Assembly (NCBI GenBank): GCA_001874365.1
Contig: MPDF01000007.1
Coordinates: forward strand, 1-53,745
Length of the DNA: 53,745 nt
Direction of reading: 5' to 3'
Origin: Gammaproteobacteria bacterium MedPE
GTDB lineage: Bacteria; Pseudomonadota; Gammaproteobacteria; Enterobacterales; Psychrobiaceae
Part shown: one piece after another, positions 10,642 through 20,134 of the stretch
Layout of the letters: every line of letters begins with the position of its first letter
Position numbering within the stretch: position 1 is the first letter of the stretch
Notes under the pieces: generated by a model
Told to the model about the DNA's origin: nothing
The model's input: the letters and a program-made list of their open reading frames with translations, nothing else
Databases searched by the model: none
Made by a program: the position numbers and the translations under genes

Positions 10642-13188
10642 TTAATCATTTACCGACACTGACAATGTTGTCGCTACACCACTTGGCGTTGATATGGTTG
10701 CTGTGAGGCTGCCAGAACTTCTTTCATCATCTGGTTTAATTGATACAGAGCAACTATTAATGGCAAAAGCCGATGATTGTCCGACAGTACACTCATTAGG
10801 ACCAACAATTTCACCATTTCCAGCATCAAATGTGATTGTAGTTCCGCTTGGCAAGAGGCCATTAAATCGCCCAGCAGCATATAAATGAACCGTTTTAGCA
10901 CCACCTGATATGTCGACAGCCTGACCATATTGAGTAGGATCATTCACATCCAGTCCTGCCTCAATCAATCCAGCATGAATACCTGAACCAGCTTGTAAAA
11001 TAGTTACGCTCTTCGAGATAGAAACGAGCTTACGCTCACATCTGTTCGCGCTGTTATCTTCATTAGTACACAGTACGCCGTTATACTTACCATTAGCCTT
11101 ATCGAACGTGTCATTTTTATTAAAATCAATAAATTCTTCATTGTCTCCGCCCGGCTGCAAACAAGATACATTGGCCGAATTAGTACAGTCCACTACTTCT
11201 GCACCCGCTTGCAAATCACCATTTGCTAGGCGACCGCCGAATAATCCATCTTCGTTTTCATCACGGAATGCTTCGGATAAATCAGTAAACGCCTCACCTT
11301 CATCGTACTTACCATTGCCATTAGAATCAGCAAAGGACTCTTCACCGATAGCATGTGCAAAAATCGAAACACGATTACCAAAGACTTGACCTAAACCGCC
11401 AAATCGGTGATTTAAAGTAAACCGTCTATTGTTATAGAAACACGGAAGGCCAGCTTGGCTCAAACCAGTATCAGTTCCATCAGGAGCAACACACAAGTTA
11501 GATGAACTGCCAAGGGTACGGGTGATGGCGTTGACATCGCGATAGGCAGGCGATGGGCTTCGAGGCGATTGACTACGCCATTTCACAGAACAAGTTCCAT
11601 TTTCCGTTAAACAGAACGAATCAACAGCACCATATTCAGCGCTAAATTGAATCGTTGTTCCATCTGGTACAGGGTTATTATAATGGTCAGCTAATCGCGC
11701 AATAATATCGACTTCTACATTATCTATTCCCCAAGCGTCAGGGTTAAGGTTACTCGCAGAAATACTAAAGCTATTGTAATCAGCAACACCGGTCGAAATA
11801 GCAAGGGCACCGGAAATTGTAGAAATATCAGGATTCTCTTCTAGAGACGCTAAGATTCTAACGGGTACTGCAACATTACCGGATGAAACAATGACATCTA
11901 CACGACCATTTTCATCGGTTTCAGCTTTTGTATCAGGCAGTAATTCAATACCACCAACATTCGTACTAAGAGAAAAATCTACAGGGACACCAGAAACGGG
12001 ATTACCCAACTGGTTATAAACCGTGAATGTCACTGTAGCAGTTTCGCTGCGCCCTTCTCCGCCAGTGCCTTTTAGTGCGATAAAATTAGACGAAACTTCT
12101 GTAAACTGAATACTCTGTAGGGCTGCTGCACCGACCGTTAAATCAATGTTTTTGGTTAATACTGTTTGACCAATGGTTGAAGTAACATTGATTTTATCAA
12201 CGGTACCACAGCCTTTATCTTTGTAGGTCACAGACGCAACCCCATTTATTGTCGCCACTTCGCTCGCAATTTCAGCTTTACCAGCTTGGACACAAGCCGA
12301 TGAAAATTGTACGTTTACAGATTGAGTTAACGGACTAACATTTCCAGCGACAGACTCATTAATTGGTACGCTTAATGACGCCGTTCCATTAGGTCCGATA
12401 CTAGACGGAGTTAATATTAAATCCCCCATTTCAACATTCACCGCCGCAACAGAAGCAGCGTAATCAATGCTGGCTGTTACTGCACCAACAGTGGCAGTCA
12501 ATGTACCAGCGCCATCTTGCGCACCAGAATAAAGCAGAACAGAAGCAATGCCATTACTATCAGTTAAAGCACTGGTGACTTTTAGTTCGCCAATATCATT
12601 ACCCAGAGTGAAATCAACTTTAACACCCGCAGTTGGTTCACCACTGTGAGTCAGTGTTGCTTCTATCTTCGCAGGTTCAATACTACTGACGTTGTTAATT
12701 GTTGCGCCATTATCATCAACAAGTTTGATTGCGAGATTTACTGGCTCGATTACTGCTACAGGATTAGACGTCGAAAAATCTAATGAATCTGTTAAATCAT
12801 CAACAGTAACAGTAGCCGTTCCAGCACCAACGGTGCTGCCAGCATGAATTTCTACTTTGGCAATACCCTCAGCATTGGTTAAACCACTCGTCACCAGGAG
12901 TTGTCCAATATTACCATCTAAACTAAACGACACCTTTTTATTTGCAACGGGTTTATTGTCGACGGTATAAAGTGCAGAGAGCCATTGCGGCGCGCTACCA
13001 TCAACATTAGTCACGGCATTACCGTCAGCATCGGTCATTGACAAAACAACAGCAGGTTGAGGATCCGTCGGCGTTGTACCGTTACCATCTCCTCCACCAG
13101 CTGTACTAGATAATTCGTTTCCTCCACTACATGCCATTAAAAACAGCGTAAAGAAGACGATAGAAAAATAATGAAAAGTCTGACGCAT
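10642..13188 (-). CDS. large Ig-like (Big_1/invasin-type) repeat lipoprotein
   Basis: The protein is predicted to be an exported, lipid-anchored surface or periplasmic protein. I start at the ATG at 13188, preceded by GGGAG, rather than the frame opening at 13221. This gives MRQTFHYFSIVFFTLFLMAC with a lipobox LMAC, and 848 residues. After a Gly/Thr linker come repeated beta-sandwich units. Units one and two share the pattern IGxLxVTSxLT...GIAxVxxxxG, a recent-looking tandem duplication. Further units of the same kind follow (for example TFTVYNQLGNPVSGVPVDFSL). In the C-terminal half two Asp/Asn-rich stretches (DSNGNGKYDEGE and DENEDGLFGG) resemble calcium loops of EF-hand or dockerin type. 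No enzymatic motif is seen. The role is unknown; adhesion or cell-surface structure is inferred. Confidence 0.8.
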   Translation of the reverse strand: MRQTFHYFSIVFFTLFLMACSGGNELSSTAGGGDGNGTTPTDPQPAVVLSMTDADGNAVTNVDGSAPQWLSALYTVDNKPVANKKVSFSLDGNIGQLLVTSGLTNAEGIAKVEIHAGSTVGAGTATVTVDDLTDSLDFSTSNPVAVIEPVNLAIKLVDDNGATINNVSSIEPAKIEATLTHSGEPTAGVKVDFTLGNDIGELKVTSALTDSNGIASVLLYSGAQDGAGTLTATVGAVTASIDYAASVAAVNVEMGDLILTPSSIGPNGTASLSVPINESVAGNVSPLTQSVNVQFSSACVQAGKAEIASEVATINGVASVTYKDKGCGTVDKINVTSTIGQTVLTKNIDLTVGAAALQSIQFTEVSSNFIALKGTGGEGRSETATVTFTVYNQLGNPVSGVPVDFSLSTNVGGIELLPDTKAETDENGRVDVIVSSGNVAVPVRILASLEENPDISTISGALAISTGVADYNSFSISASNLNPDAWGIDNVEVDIIARLADHYNNPVPDGTTIQFSAEYGAVDSFCLTENGTCSVKWRSQSPRSPSPAYRDVNAITRTLGSSSNLCVAPDGTDTGLSQAGLPCFYNNRRFTLNHRFGGLGQVFGNRVSIFAHAIGEESFADSNGNGKYDEGEAFTDLSEAFRDENEDGLFGGRLANGDLQAGAEVVDCTNSANVSCLQPGGDNEEFIDFNKNDTFDKANGKYNGVLCTNEDNSANRCERKLVSISKSVTILQAGSGIHAGLIEAGLDVNDPTQYGQAVDISGGAKTVHLYAAGRFNGLLPSGTTITFDAGNGEIVGPNECTVGQSSAFAINSCSVSIKPDDERSSGSLTATISTPSGVATTLSVSVND

Positions 13189-13447
13189 TGGGCATTCTCC
13201 CTGCCAAAAATACAACAACAATTAAAGCGATTATCTCGATGTTAGAGAATTTGTGTCTAAGATGCAAAAGGATTTTAGAGAAAATTCAATGCATTAATCT
13301 TGCGAACGGTAAAGATCTTTCGCTAAACGCGTCTATGCTTCATTAGTCCTTTTGCAACAATTAAACATTTGCTAGACTCCCACGCGTGTATCGACGATTC
13401 TCATTAACAACATAAAATCAGATACCTAATAATAATTAAGGATTACC
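13189..13447. other. divergent promoter region with a 10-bp inverted repeat
   Basis: This 259-base gap separates the minus-strand lipoprotein gene from the plus-strand symporter gene and must carry both promoters. TGCAAAAGGA (13263-13272) and TCCTTTTGCA (13347-13356) form perfect 10-base arms 74 bases apart. A weak symporter promoter (TTTGCA, 16 bases, TAGACT) overlaps the right arm at 13351-13378. No reading frame was seen here. Confidence 0.4.
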
Positions 13448-14728
13448 ATGAGTAATAAAAAACCTTTAGGCTTAACGATGAAAATTCTCATCGGTATGGG
13501 CCTTGGCATCATTATTGGTGCCATCATCCAATTCACGATGAGCGATGTAAAATTCGTGCAGGATAATATCGTTAACGGATTATTCCACGCCGGCGGTAAG
13601 ATGTTCGTTAACAGCTTAAAAATGCTAGTAGTGCCATTAGTATTTGTCTCCTTGGTTTGCGGTACGTGTTCACTATCAGATCCTAGTAAACTAGGTAGAC
13701 TGGGCGGCAAATCTATCGCGTTATACCTAACAACAACCGCAATCGCTATCACCTTAGCAATTGCTTTAGCATTAGTCATTGCGCCTGGCGCAACTGATCA
13801 AGCAATGACGAGCACGGCATCATTTAGTGCCAAAGAAGCGCCGTCATTAACTCAGGTCCTAATCAACATTATTCCAAGTAATCCAGTTAATGCGATGGCC
13901 GAAGGTAACATGCTTCAAATAATTGTGTTTGCATTATTATTTGGCATCGCAGTGTCACTTGCTGGCGAGTCAGGTAAGCGTATAGCGGCATTCTTTGAAG
14001 ACATGAATGAAGTCGTGATGAAAATTGTTAACATCATTATGAATCTTGCCCCGTATGGTGTGTTTTTCTTAATGGCTAAATTAGCCAGCGAAATCTCACC
14101 GAGTACCTTTATAAATGTTGCTAAGTATTTCTTCGTCGTCCTCCTAGCTTTAGGGGTTCATGCACTGGTTACTTATCCAACTATTCTAAAGTTCTTAACA
14201 GGCCTAAATCCGGTTATCTTCATTCGCAAGATGCGTGATACAGCATTATTCGCCTTTAGCACTGCAAGCTCAAATGCAACGATTCCAGTGACGTTAGAAA
14301 CAACCACTAAAAAGATGGGCGTCGATAATTCAATTGCTTCGTTTACCGTTCCACTCGGTGCAACGATTAATATGGACGGCACTGCTATTATGCAGGGTGT
14401 GGCGACTGTGTTTATTGCTCAAGTTTACGGCGTAGATTTATCTATTGCTGACTACTTAATGGTAATTCTGACGGCGACATTGGCATCAATTGGCACCGCA
14501 GGCGTACCTGGCGTTGGCTTAATTATGTTAGCCATGGTATTGCAGCAAGTTGGCCTTCCAGTTGAAGGTATCGCCCTTATTATCGGTGTTGATCGTCTAC
14601 TCGATATGACACGAACTGCTGTCAATGTGACCGGTGATAGTATGGTTACTGTCATCGTTGCTAAAACCGAAAAAGAGCTAGATACCGAAATTTACAACGA
14701 TCCTTGGATTGGTCGAAAGACAGAATAA
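13448..14728 (+). CDS. dicarboxylate/amino acid:cation symporter (DAACS family)
   Basis: This inner-membrane protein imports dicarboxylates or acidic/neutral amino acids together with Na+ or H+. The 426-residue chain shows the family signatures. These are the serine-rich re-entrant loop motif FSTASSNATIPVTLE (about 273-287) and the binding motif INMDGTAIMQG (about 302-312), with roughly eight hydrophobic membrane spans and helical hairpins between. The ATG at 13448 has the ribosome site AAGGATTACC. The exact substrate cannot be told from sequence; GltP, DctA and SstT share these motifs. It has its own promoter region and a strong terminator, so it is probably monocistronic. Confidence 0.88.
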   Translation: MSNKKPLGLTMKILIGMGLGIIIGAIIQFTMSDVKFVQDNIVNGLFHAGGKMFVNSLKMLVVPLVFVSLVCGTCSLSDPSKLGRLGGKSIALYLTTTAIAITLAIALALVIAPGATDQAMTSTASFSAKEAPSLTQVLINIIPSNPVNAMAEGNMLQIIVFALLFGIAVSLAGESGKRIAAFFEDMNEVVMKIVNIIMNLAPYGVFFLMAKLASEISPSTFINVAKYFFVVLLALGVHALVTYPTILKFLTGLNPVIFIRKMRDTALFAFSTASSNATIPVTLETTTKKMGVDNSIASFTVPLGATINMDGTAIMQGVATVFIAQVYGVDLSIADYLMVILTATLASIGTAGVPGVGLIMLAMVLQQVGLPVEGIALIIGVDRLLDMTRTAVNVTGDSMVTVIVAKTEKELDTEIYNDPWIGRKTE

Positions 14729-14750
14729 TTTTCGTAATTCTAGTTAATAG

Positions 14751-14778
14751 AAAAGGGATGCAATGCATCCCTTTTTTG
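14751..14778. terminator. bidirectional terminator between the symporter gene and sohB
   Basis: AAGGGATGCAATGCATCCCTT is a near-perfect palindrome bordered by an A run and a T run. It lies between two convergent genes. Confidence 0.85.
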
Positions 14779-14799
14779 TTCCGCCCAGTTAAGCGTCAA

Positions 14800-15813
14800 T
14801 TAAAACCCTTTCCATTGTCCAAATCGATTCACAACATTAAAAAGTCCTTGCTCGAATGAAGTGCTTGCTGCTTTACCCAATTTTTGGGACAAGGTTTTTG
14901 GTACATTGTATTTCACGAGATACACTTGCTTTTCGTTCGCTTGATCTAATAGCCAGTCGTCGCTAGTACTGAGTTCGTCAACAAGACCGATATCAATAGC
15001 TTGCTCGCCATACCATGTTTCACCAGTGGCGACTCTGTCCATATCCAATTGAGAACGATGTTTAGCGACGTGATTTTTGAATAAACCATGTACATCATCT
15101 ATTTCGCTTTGAAATTTTTCACGATCTTGTTCTGTATTCTCACCGAACATCGTCAATGTTCTCTTATATTCACCTGCTGTTACTTGCTCAAAATCAATAT
15201 CATTTTTCTTAAGCACTTTACTAAAATTTGGGATCTGAGCAATCACGCCAATTGATCCAATAATCGCAAAAGGCGCAGCGACAATTTTATTTGCGATACA
15301 AGCCATCATATAACCACCGCTTGCAGCCACCTTATCAACAGCAATTGTCAATGGAATATTTCGTTTTGTGATTCGCTGTAGCTGACTTGCTGCAAGGCCA
15401 TAACCATGAACAACGCCACCTGGACTTTCTAGACGAACAAGCACTTCATCCTCTTTTTGTGCACACTGCACGATCGCCGTAATTTCACGTCGTAGTCCTT
15501 CAACTTGGCTAGCATCCATCGAGCCATTAAAGTCAATGACATATAAGTTCGGCTTAACGTCGTCTTTCGTTTCTTTGTCTGCCTTCTTCTTTGCTTTAGC
15601 GCGTATTTTCAGCTCTTCCTTAGACAAAATAGTCTCTTTAAACGACTGTGCTGTATTTTCTAATGCTTGTGACAAGTCAATAAGTTCTAATTGCCCTTTA
15701 TCTCCTTTGCCTTTACTGCCAAGTGCTACAACAGTCACTAATACAACGACGATTGCAACCACTATGGTTACTGCTTGAGCCAAAAAGAGCCCGTAATTAG
15801 CTAAAAATTCCAC
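14800..15813 (-). CDS. sohB: SohB, inner-membrane S49-family serine protease
   Basis: SohB is a signal-peptide-peptidase-like protease anchored in the inner membrane with its catalytic domain in the periplasm. It is known as a multicopy suppressor of degP loss in E. coli. The 337-residue protein has a membrane segment at about 10-32. A charged coiled linker follows (about 40-88, with KAKKKADKETKDD). The S49 domain starts near PNLYVIDFNG. The Ser-Lys dyad is visible as Ser165 in VAASGGYMMA and Lys217 in TAGEYKRTL. LESPGGVVHGYG is the family substrate-binding loop. It is transcribed alone and is convergent with the symporter gene. Confidence 0.94.
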   Translation of the reverse strand: MEFLANYGLFLAQAVTIVVAIVVVLVTVVALGSKGKGDKGQLELIDLSQALENTAQSFKETILSKEELKIRAKAKKKADKETKDDVKPNLYVIDFNGSMDASQVEGLRREITAIVQCAQKEDEVLVRLESPGGVVHGYGLAASQLQRITKRNIPLTIAVDKVAASGGYMMACIANKIVAAPFAIIGSIGVIAQIPNFSKVLKKNDIDFEQVTAGEYKRTLTMFGENTEQDREKFQSEIDDVHGLFKNHVAKHRSQLDMDRVATGETWYGEQAIDIGLVDELSTSDDWLLDQANEKQVYLVKYNVPKTLSQKLGKAASTSFEQGLFNVVNRFGQWKGF

Positions 15814-15952
15814 AATTTATTCCTATAAAAAATATCTCGCCGCAGTGTAACAGTCTCCCAAAAAGCTCGCTATATTTATCGCTAATTAGATGTTTCATGT
15901 CACAAACATCAGGTACAATAGCGTTAGACAATTTTTACCTTTTATTAAAACT

Positions 15953-16375
15953 ATGCTAACTCGAACTTCATTCTTCTATTCCGTACTGCTCGTAGTAGTC
16001 TCATTATCAATTAGTGCACCAATTTTCGCCCACGGTGGTAACGACCATAACCATTACACCCGAGAGCAAGTCGCATGGCAAAAAATCAATCACGGCGCGT
16101 TGCTAATAGACGTGAGGACTTTAGTAGAATTTAATGAAGGTCATTTAAATGATGCGTTGCACATGCCTTACAAAACGATTGTTAAAAGCTTGAAAGAAAA
16201 ACATATTAGTAAGGACACGGAGATTGTTCTCTATTGCCGCAGCGGAAATAGAGCTGGTAAGTCAATAAAAATGTTAATGAAAGCGGGATACTCCAATCTC
16301 CACAATGGTGGTGGTATTAGTGCGTTACGAACGGCTAAATCTCAGCCTGAATCATCATTAACAGTAATTAAATAA
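15953..16375 (+). CDS. exported single-domain rhodanese
   Basis: Rhodanese-fold sulfurtransferases move a sulfane sulfur through a persulfide on a cysteine. I choose the ATG at 15953 because it yields a clear Sec signal peptide (MLTRTSFFYSVLLVVVSLSI, cleavage probably after APIFA), while the frame open from 15890 does not. The mature 115-residue protein begins HGGNDHNHY, a His-rich stretch that may bind metal. The active-site loop is LYCRSGNRAGKS with Cys95. The periplasmic location separates it from cytosolic GlpE-type enzymes, and its substrate is unknown. Its stop codon abuts the ATG of the glycosyltransferase gene, so the two are very probably translated from one message. Confidence 0.85.
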   Translation: MLTRTSFFYSVLLVVVSLSISAPIFAHGGNDHNHYTREQVAWQKINHGALLIDVRTLVEFNEGHLNDALHMPYKTIVKSLKEKHISKDTEIVLYCRSGNRAGKSIKMLMKAGYSNLHNGGGISALRTAKSQPESSLTVIK

Positions 16376-17611
16376 ATGATGCCATCAAAAAAACTTCTGA
16401 TCATCGGCTATGTTTGGCCCGAACCTAAGTCTTCTGCTGCTGGCAGCAGAATGATGGAATTAATAGCCCTGTTTAATGGACAAGGTTATCAAATTACCTT
16501 CGCTAGTGCAGCTCAACTATCAGATCACATGGCCGATCTTACTGACTATAATGTTGATTGCACTAATATTGCTTTAAACTGCAGTTCATTTGACACCTTT
16601 GTCAAAGAGCTAGCACCAAGCATTGTTATTTACGATCGTTTTATGATGGAAGAACAGTTTGGATGGCGCGTTGAGCAACAATGCCCAACGGCCTTAACTA
16701 TCTTGGATACAGAAGATCTTCATACCCTTAGATATGCCCGTCACGATGCCTATAAAAATGCGCGTGCAGTCAATGCAGATGATCTAACGAATGACATGGC
16801 AAAGCGAGAAATAGCGGCTATTTATCGATGTGACCTTACGCTGATGATCTCCAACGCTGAAATTGAGTTACTTACCAAACACTATCAGGTTCCAGCGCAA
16901 TTACTACACCACATCCCATTTATGTTAGATATCAATAGATTAAACGAAGAACGCCCAGATTATAGCGAGCGTGTGGATTTCATTTCCATTGGTAACTTCA
17001 GACATGCCCCCAATTGGGATGCAGTACGCTACCTAAAAGAATCAATATGGCCCTTGATCCGTAAACAATTACCTAAAGCCCAATTAAATGTTTATGGCGC
17101 TTACCCACCACCAAAAGCAACACAGCTTCACAATGAGAAACAAGGCTTTCTTATCAAAGGCTGGTGCGATGACGCCCATGCCGAAATTAAACAAGCGAAA
17201 GTCCTATTGGCGCCACTACGTTTTGGTGCGGGTATCAAGGGCAAGCTTGCGGATGCAATGATTAACGGTACGCCGAATGTCACGACAAGCATTGGCTGTG
17301 AATCCATGCATGGCGAATTACCGTGGGGAGGAGACGTCAGTGATGAACCTGAGCAGTTTGCACAGTGCGCTGTCGCGCTATATCAAGATCGCGAGCGCTG
17401 GTTAGACTATGTCAGTAAAGGCGACGATATTATTCGTACGCTTTACAATAAGACGGAGTTAGCAAAGATACTAATGCATCGTGTCAACTATCTCATCGAA
17501 AATCTTGAGAGCCATCGACTTGATAATTTCACTGGCAGCATGCTAAAGCATCATCATCATAAAAGTACAAAATATATGTCTCAATGGATTGAAGCGAAAA
17601 ACAAAGACTAG
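16376..17611 (+). CDS. glycosyltransferase, GT-B fold (group 1/family 4 like)
   Basis: The 411-residue protein has a two-domain GT-B layout. The N-terminal half opens with KLLIIGYVWPEPKSSAAGSR, a typical acceptor-domain start with a Gly-rich loop. The C-terminal half holds the donor-sugar part with LLAPLRFGAGIKGKLADAM and NGTPNVTTSIGCESM. This matches the end of the nucleotide-sugar binding region of family 4 or group 1 enzymes. No membrane segment is visible. It is not within a polysaccharide cluster: the rhodanese gene lies immediately upstream and radD three bases downstream. Donor and acceptor are unknown. Confidence 0.78.
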   Translation: MMPSKKLLIIGYVWPEPKSSAAGSRMMELIALFNGQGYQITFASAAQLSDHMADLTDYNVDCTNIALNCSSFDTFVKELAPSIVIYDRFMMEEQFGWRVEQQCPTALTILDTEDLHTLRYARHDAYKNARAVNADDLTNDMAKREIAAIYRCDLTLMISNAEIELLTKHYQVPAQLLHHIPFMLDINRLNEERPDYSERVDFISIGNFRHAPNWDAVRYLKESIWPLIRKQLPKAQLNVYGAYPPPKATQLHNEKQGFLIKGWCDDAHAEIKQAKVLLAPLRFGAGIKGKLADAMINGTPNVTTSIGCESMHGELPWGGDVSDEPEQFAQCAVALYQDRERWLDYVSKGDDIIRTLYNKTELAKILMHRVNYLIENLESHRLDNFTGSMLKHHHHKSTKYMSQWIEAKNKD

Positions 17612-17614
17612 CTC

Positions 17615-19390
17615 ATGACCAGTTATACTCTGCGCCCTTATCAACAAGAAGCAGTCAAGGCGACGATTCGTCACTTTAAGAAGAGTGATGAATCAGCAGT
17701 TATTGTCTTACCGACAGGTAGCGGTAAGAGTTTGGTGATCAGTGAATTGGCGCGTTTAGCTAAACATAAAATCTTGGTGCTTGCTCACGTAAAAGAGCTC
17801 GTAGAACAAAACCACCAAAAGTATGAATCCTATGGGTTAAGCGCTAATATATTTTCTGCTGGATTAGGCCGTAAAGAACTCAAACATCAAGTGACATTTG
17901 GTAGCGTGCAATCTGTAGCGCCTAATCTCAATAAATTTAAACAATACTTTTCCTTGGTTATCGTCGACGAATGTCATCGAATTGGTCAATTTGATGATAA
18001 TAAAGCCTCTCAGAATCAGTACCAACAAATCATTGCCCATCTACAAACGACCAATCCAAACCTTAAGTTATTAGGCCTAACCGCAACCCCATACCGCATG
18101 GGTATCGGTTGGATTTATCAAGATCATTATCATGGGTTTTGTCGTGGTGACGACGCTAGTGTCTTTAAGCATTGTATCTATGAAATGCCACTTGGCCTGA
18201 TGATAAAGCAAGGTTTTCTTTCGCCGCCAACCCTTATTGATGCGGCTATAGCACATTATGACTTTTCAAGTGTCAGTTCGAATCGTTTCGCAAGCCCCAC
18301 CGAAAAAGCACTCAATACCCTGCTTATCAAGCATAAGCGTGTAACAAAGTCGATTACAGAGCAAGTTGTTAGCCTTAGCGAACACCGTAAAGGCGTTATG
18401 ATATTTGCGGCGACTATTAAACACGCGCAAGAAATCATGGACTACTTAGCTGAGTTTGGCCACAAGGAGCAAAGTGCACTGATTATCGGTGATACTGATA
18501 ATAAAGAACGTGACTTAATCATTTCACGTTTTAAGGCCCAACACATAAAGTTTCTAGTTAACGTTGCCGTATTAACAACGGGGTTTGATGCACCGCACGT
18601 TGACCTTATTGCCCTACTCAGACCCACTCAATCGGTTAGCTTGTTTCAACAAATTGTTGGTCGTGGACTTCGATTATGTGACGGTAAAGAAAATTGTTTG
18701 ATCATTGATTATGCCAATAGCGGTTTCGATATCTATAGTCCAGAAGTTGGCAGCGCAAAACCCAGTAGTGACAGCGTTGCTGTGCTAGTGCCATGCCCTG
18801 TTTGTCAATTTGGCAATACGTTTTGGGGAAAGGTCGACGAAGACGGTGACCTGATTGAACATTACGGCCGCCGCTGTATGGGGCTGGAAGAAAGTGACGG
18901 AGAGCGTATTCGCTGCGACTATCGATTTCGCTTTAAAGAATGTAGTCAATGTGGTCAGCAAAATGATATCGCCGCCCGTGTTTGTCAACATTGCGATCAC
19001 GCAATGAGCGACCCCGACGATTTGTTAAAAAAGTCATTGTCTCTTAAAGATGCGATGGTTATCAGGTGTCAAGGGATGGCAATGGAAACAGATAAATCAG
19101 ACCCCAACAAGCTCAAAGTGACCTATATCGACGAAGATGGTCAAACGCTAGCTGAAACATTTAATTTCGGCCATCCCAAAGCGCTACAGGCATTCAATCG
19201 TCAATTTGGCCGCCGAGTGGGTCAAGGGACAGCGCCATTTAACGTTACAACAACAAGCGAAGCAATTGCTCTATCAAAGCACATGACGTCGCCAGATTTC
19301 GTGATTGCTAAGAAGCAAAAATACTATTGGAAAATTCAAGAAAAAATCTTTGATTACCAAGGGAGTTACAGAAAAGCTAACCAACTCTAG
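17615..19390 (+). CDS. radD: RadD (YejH)-type superfamily 2 helicase
   Basis: RadD is a DEAD/DEAH-box ATPase. In E. coli it assists recovery from double-strand breaks and interacts with SSB and RecA. The protein has 591 residues, against 586 in E. coli. It opens with the Q-like LRPYQQEAV and has Walker A LPTGSGKS (32-39) and Walker B DECH (118-121), then GLTATPYRMG as motif III. In the second RecA domain it carries GFDAPHVDLIALLRPTQS and QQIVGRGLRL. Cysteine pairs downstream (CPVC near residue 395; CSQC and CQHC near 450-465) suggest zinc-binding ribbons. The gene starts three bases after the glycosyltransferase stop codon. It ends convergent with the pseudouridine synthase gene with no obvious terminator between. 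Confidence 0.9.
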   Translation: MTSYTLRPYQQEAVKATIRHFKKSDESAVIVLPTGSGKSLVISELARLAKHKILVLAHVKELVEQNHQKYESYGLSANIFSAGLGRKELKHQVTFGSVQSVAPNLNKFKQYFSLVIVDECHRIGQFDDNKASQNQYQQIIAHLQTTNPNLKLLGLTATPYRMGIGWIYQDHYHGFCRGDDASVFKHCIYEMPLGLMIKQGFLSPPTLIDAAIAHYDFSSVSSNRFASPTEKALNTLLIKHKRVTKSITEQVVSLSEHRKGVMIFAATIKHAQEIMDYLAEFGHKEQSALIIGDTDNKERDLIISRFKAQHIKFLVNVAVLTTGFDAPHVDLIALLRPTQSVSLFQQIVGRGLRLCDGKENCLIIDYANSGFDIYSPEVGSAKPSSDSVAVLVPCPVCQFGNTFWGKVDEDGDLIEHYGRRCMGLEESDGERIRCDYRFRFKECSQCGQQNDIAARVCQHCDHAMSDPDDLLKKSLSLKDAMVIRCQGMAMETDKSDPNKLKVTYIDEDGQTLAETFNFGHPKALQAFNRQFGRRVGQGTAPFNVTTTSEAIALSKHMTSPDFVIAKKQKYYWKIQEKIFDYQGSYRKANQL

Positions 19391-19405
19391 TTTTACTAAA
19401 AACGG

Positions 19406-20134
19406 TCAGCCTACGCCCAACAAATCCTTGAGGTTCCTTAGTTCATTGTGGCTCACAACACGCCATTCTCCAGAGAGCAAACTTCCCAACGCAATATTTG
19501 CCATCGATAACCGTTTTAAATGAGTCACATTAAATCCCAGATGACTACACATTTTTCGGATCTGCCTATTTAACCCCTGCGTTAAGGTAATGGTAAACCT
19601 TAAATCATCAATCAGCGTGATTTCACACACAGTAGTTAGCTTGCCTCTAATCATGATGGGTTGATTCATTTGTGATTCAAAGTCGTCACTTAGTGCAATG
19701 TTATTATTTGTTCTATTGCTAAAACTTGGTTCGACACAGACCTCATAACACTTAGTTTGCTTAAATTGAGGCTGTAGTAGTCTATTCGCCAGCTCTCCGT
19801 CGTTGGTGAGAAGTAGTAAACCACATGAGTCTTTATCTAACCGACCGATGGGAAACAAGCGTGGAAATGACTGAGGGATAAGATGCAACAAACTATCTGG
19901 ATCGCTGACATTTAAATTACAGTCGATACCAACAGGCTTATGATAAACAACATAATACTTTTCGTTGAATACGTTTATCACCTCTCCGTCAATACTGATC
20001 TTGTCTTCGTGATCAACAAAAGTGAGATGGTGTGCGATATCACCATTGACAGACACACGCCCGTCTGCAATTAAACGAGAAGCTTGGCGGCGTGAACAAT
20101 GCCCTGCGCCGCCGATCATTTTTGCAAGGCGCAT
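19406..20134 (-). CDS. RluF/RsuA-family pseudouridine synthase
   Basis: The enzyme isomerises uridine to pseudouridine in rRNA or tRNA. An S4 RNA-binding domain fills about 1-58 (MRLAKMIGGAGHCSRRQASR). The catalytic domain has the family motif PIGRLDKDSCGLLLLTNDGE with the catalytic Asp in GRLDKD, and the C-terminal signature GLNRQIRKMCSHLGF. The phrases HKPVGI and GEWR and the overall order resemble E. coli RluF (23S rRNA U2604 and tRNA-Tyr U35) more than RsuA or RluB. The protein is 242 residues, shorter than RluF, so I do not assign a gene name. Its ATG overlaps the stop of the upstream site-2-protease-like gene (TAATG), so the two are coupled. Confidence 0.87.
   Translation of the reverse strand: MRLAKMIGGAGHCSRRQASRLIADGRVSVNGDIAHHLTFVDHEDKISIDGEVINVFNEKYYVVYHKPVGIDCNLNVSDPDSLLHLIPQSFPRLFPIGRLDKDSCGLLLLTNDGELANRLLQPQFKQTKCYEVCVEPSFSNRTNNNIALSDDFESQMNQPIMIRGKLTTVCEITLIDDLRFTITLTQGLNRQIRKMCSHLGFNVTHLKRLSMANIALGSLLSGEWRVVSHNELRNLKDLLGVG

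Noticed and set aside
15890-15952. Longer start for the rhodanese gene
   Set aside because: The extra 21 residues would precede the signal peptide and destroy its N-terminal position; the ATG at 15953 gives a normal signal.
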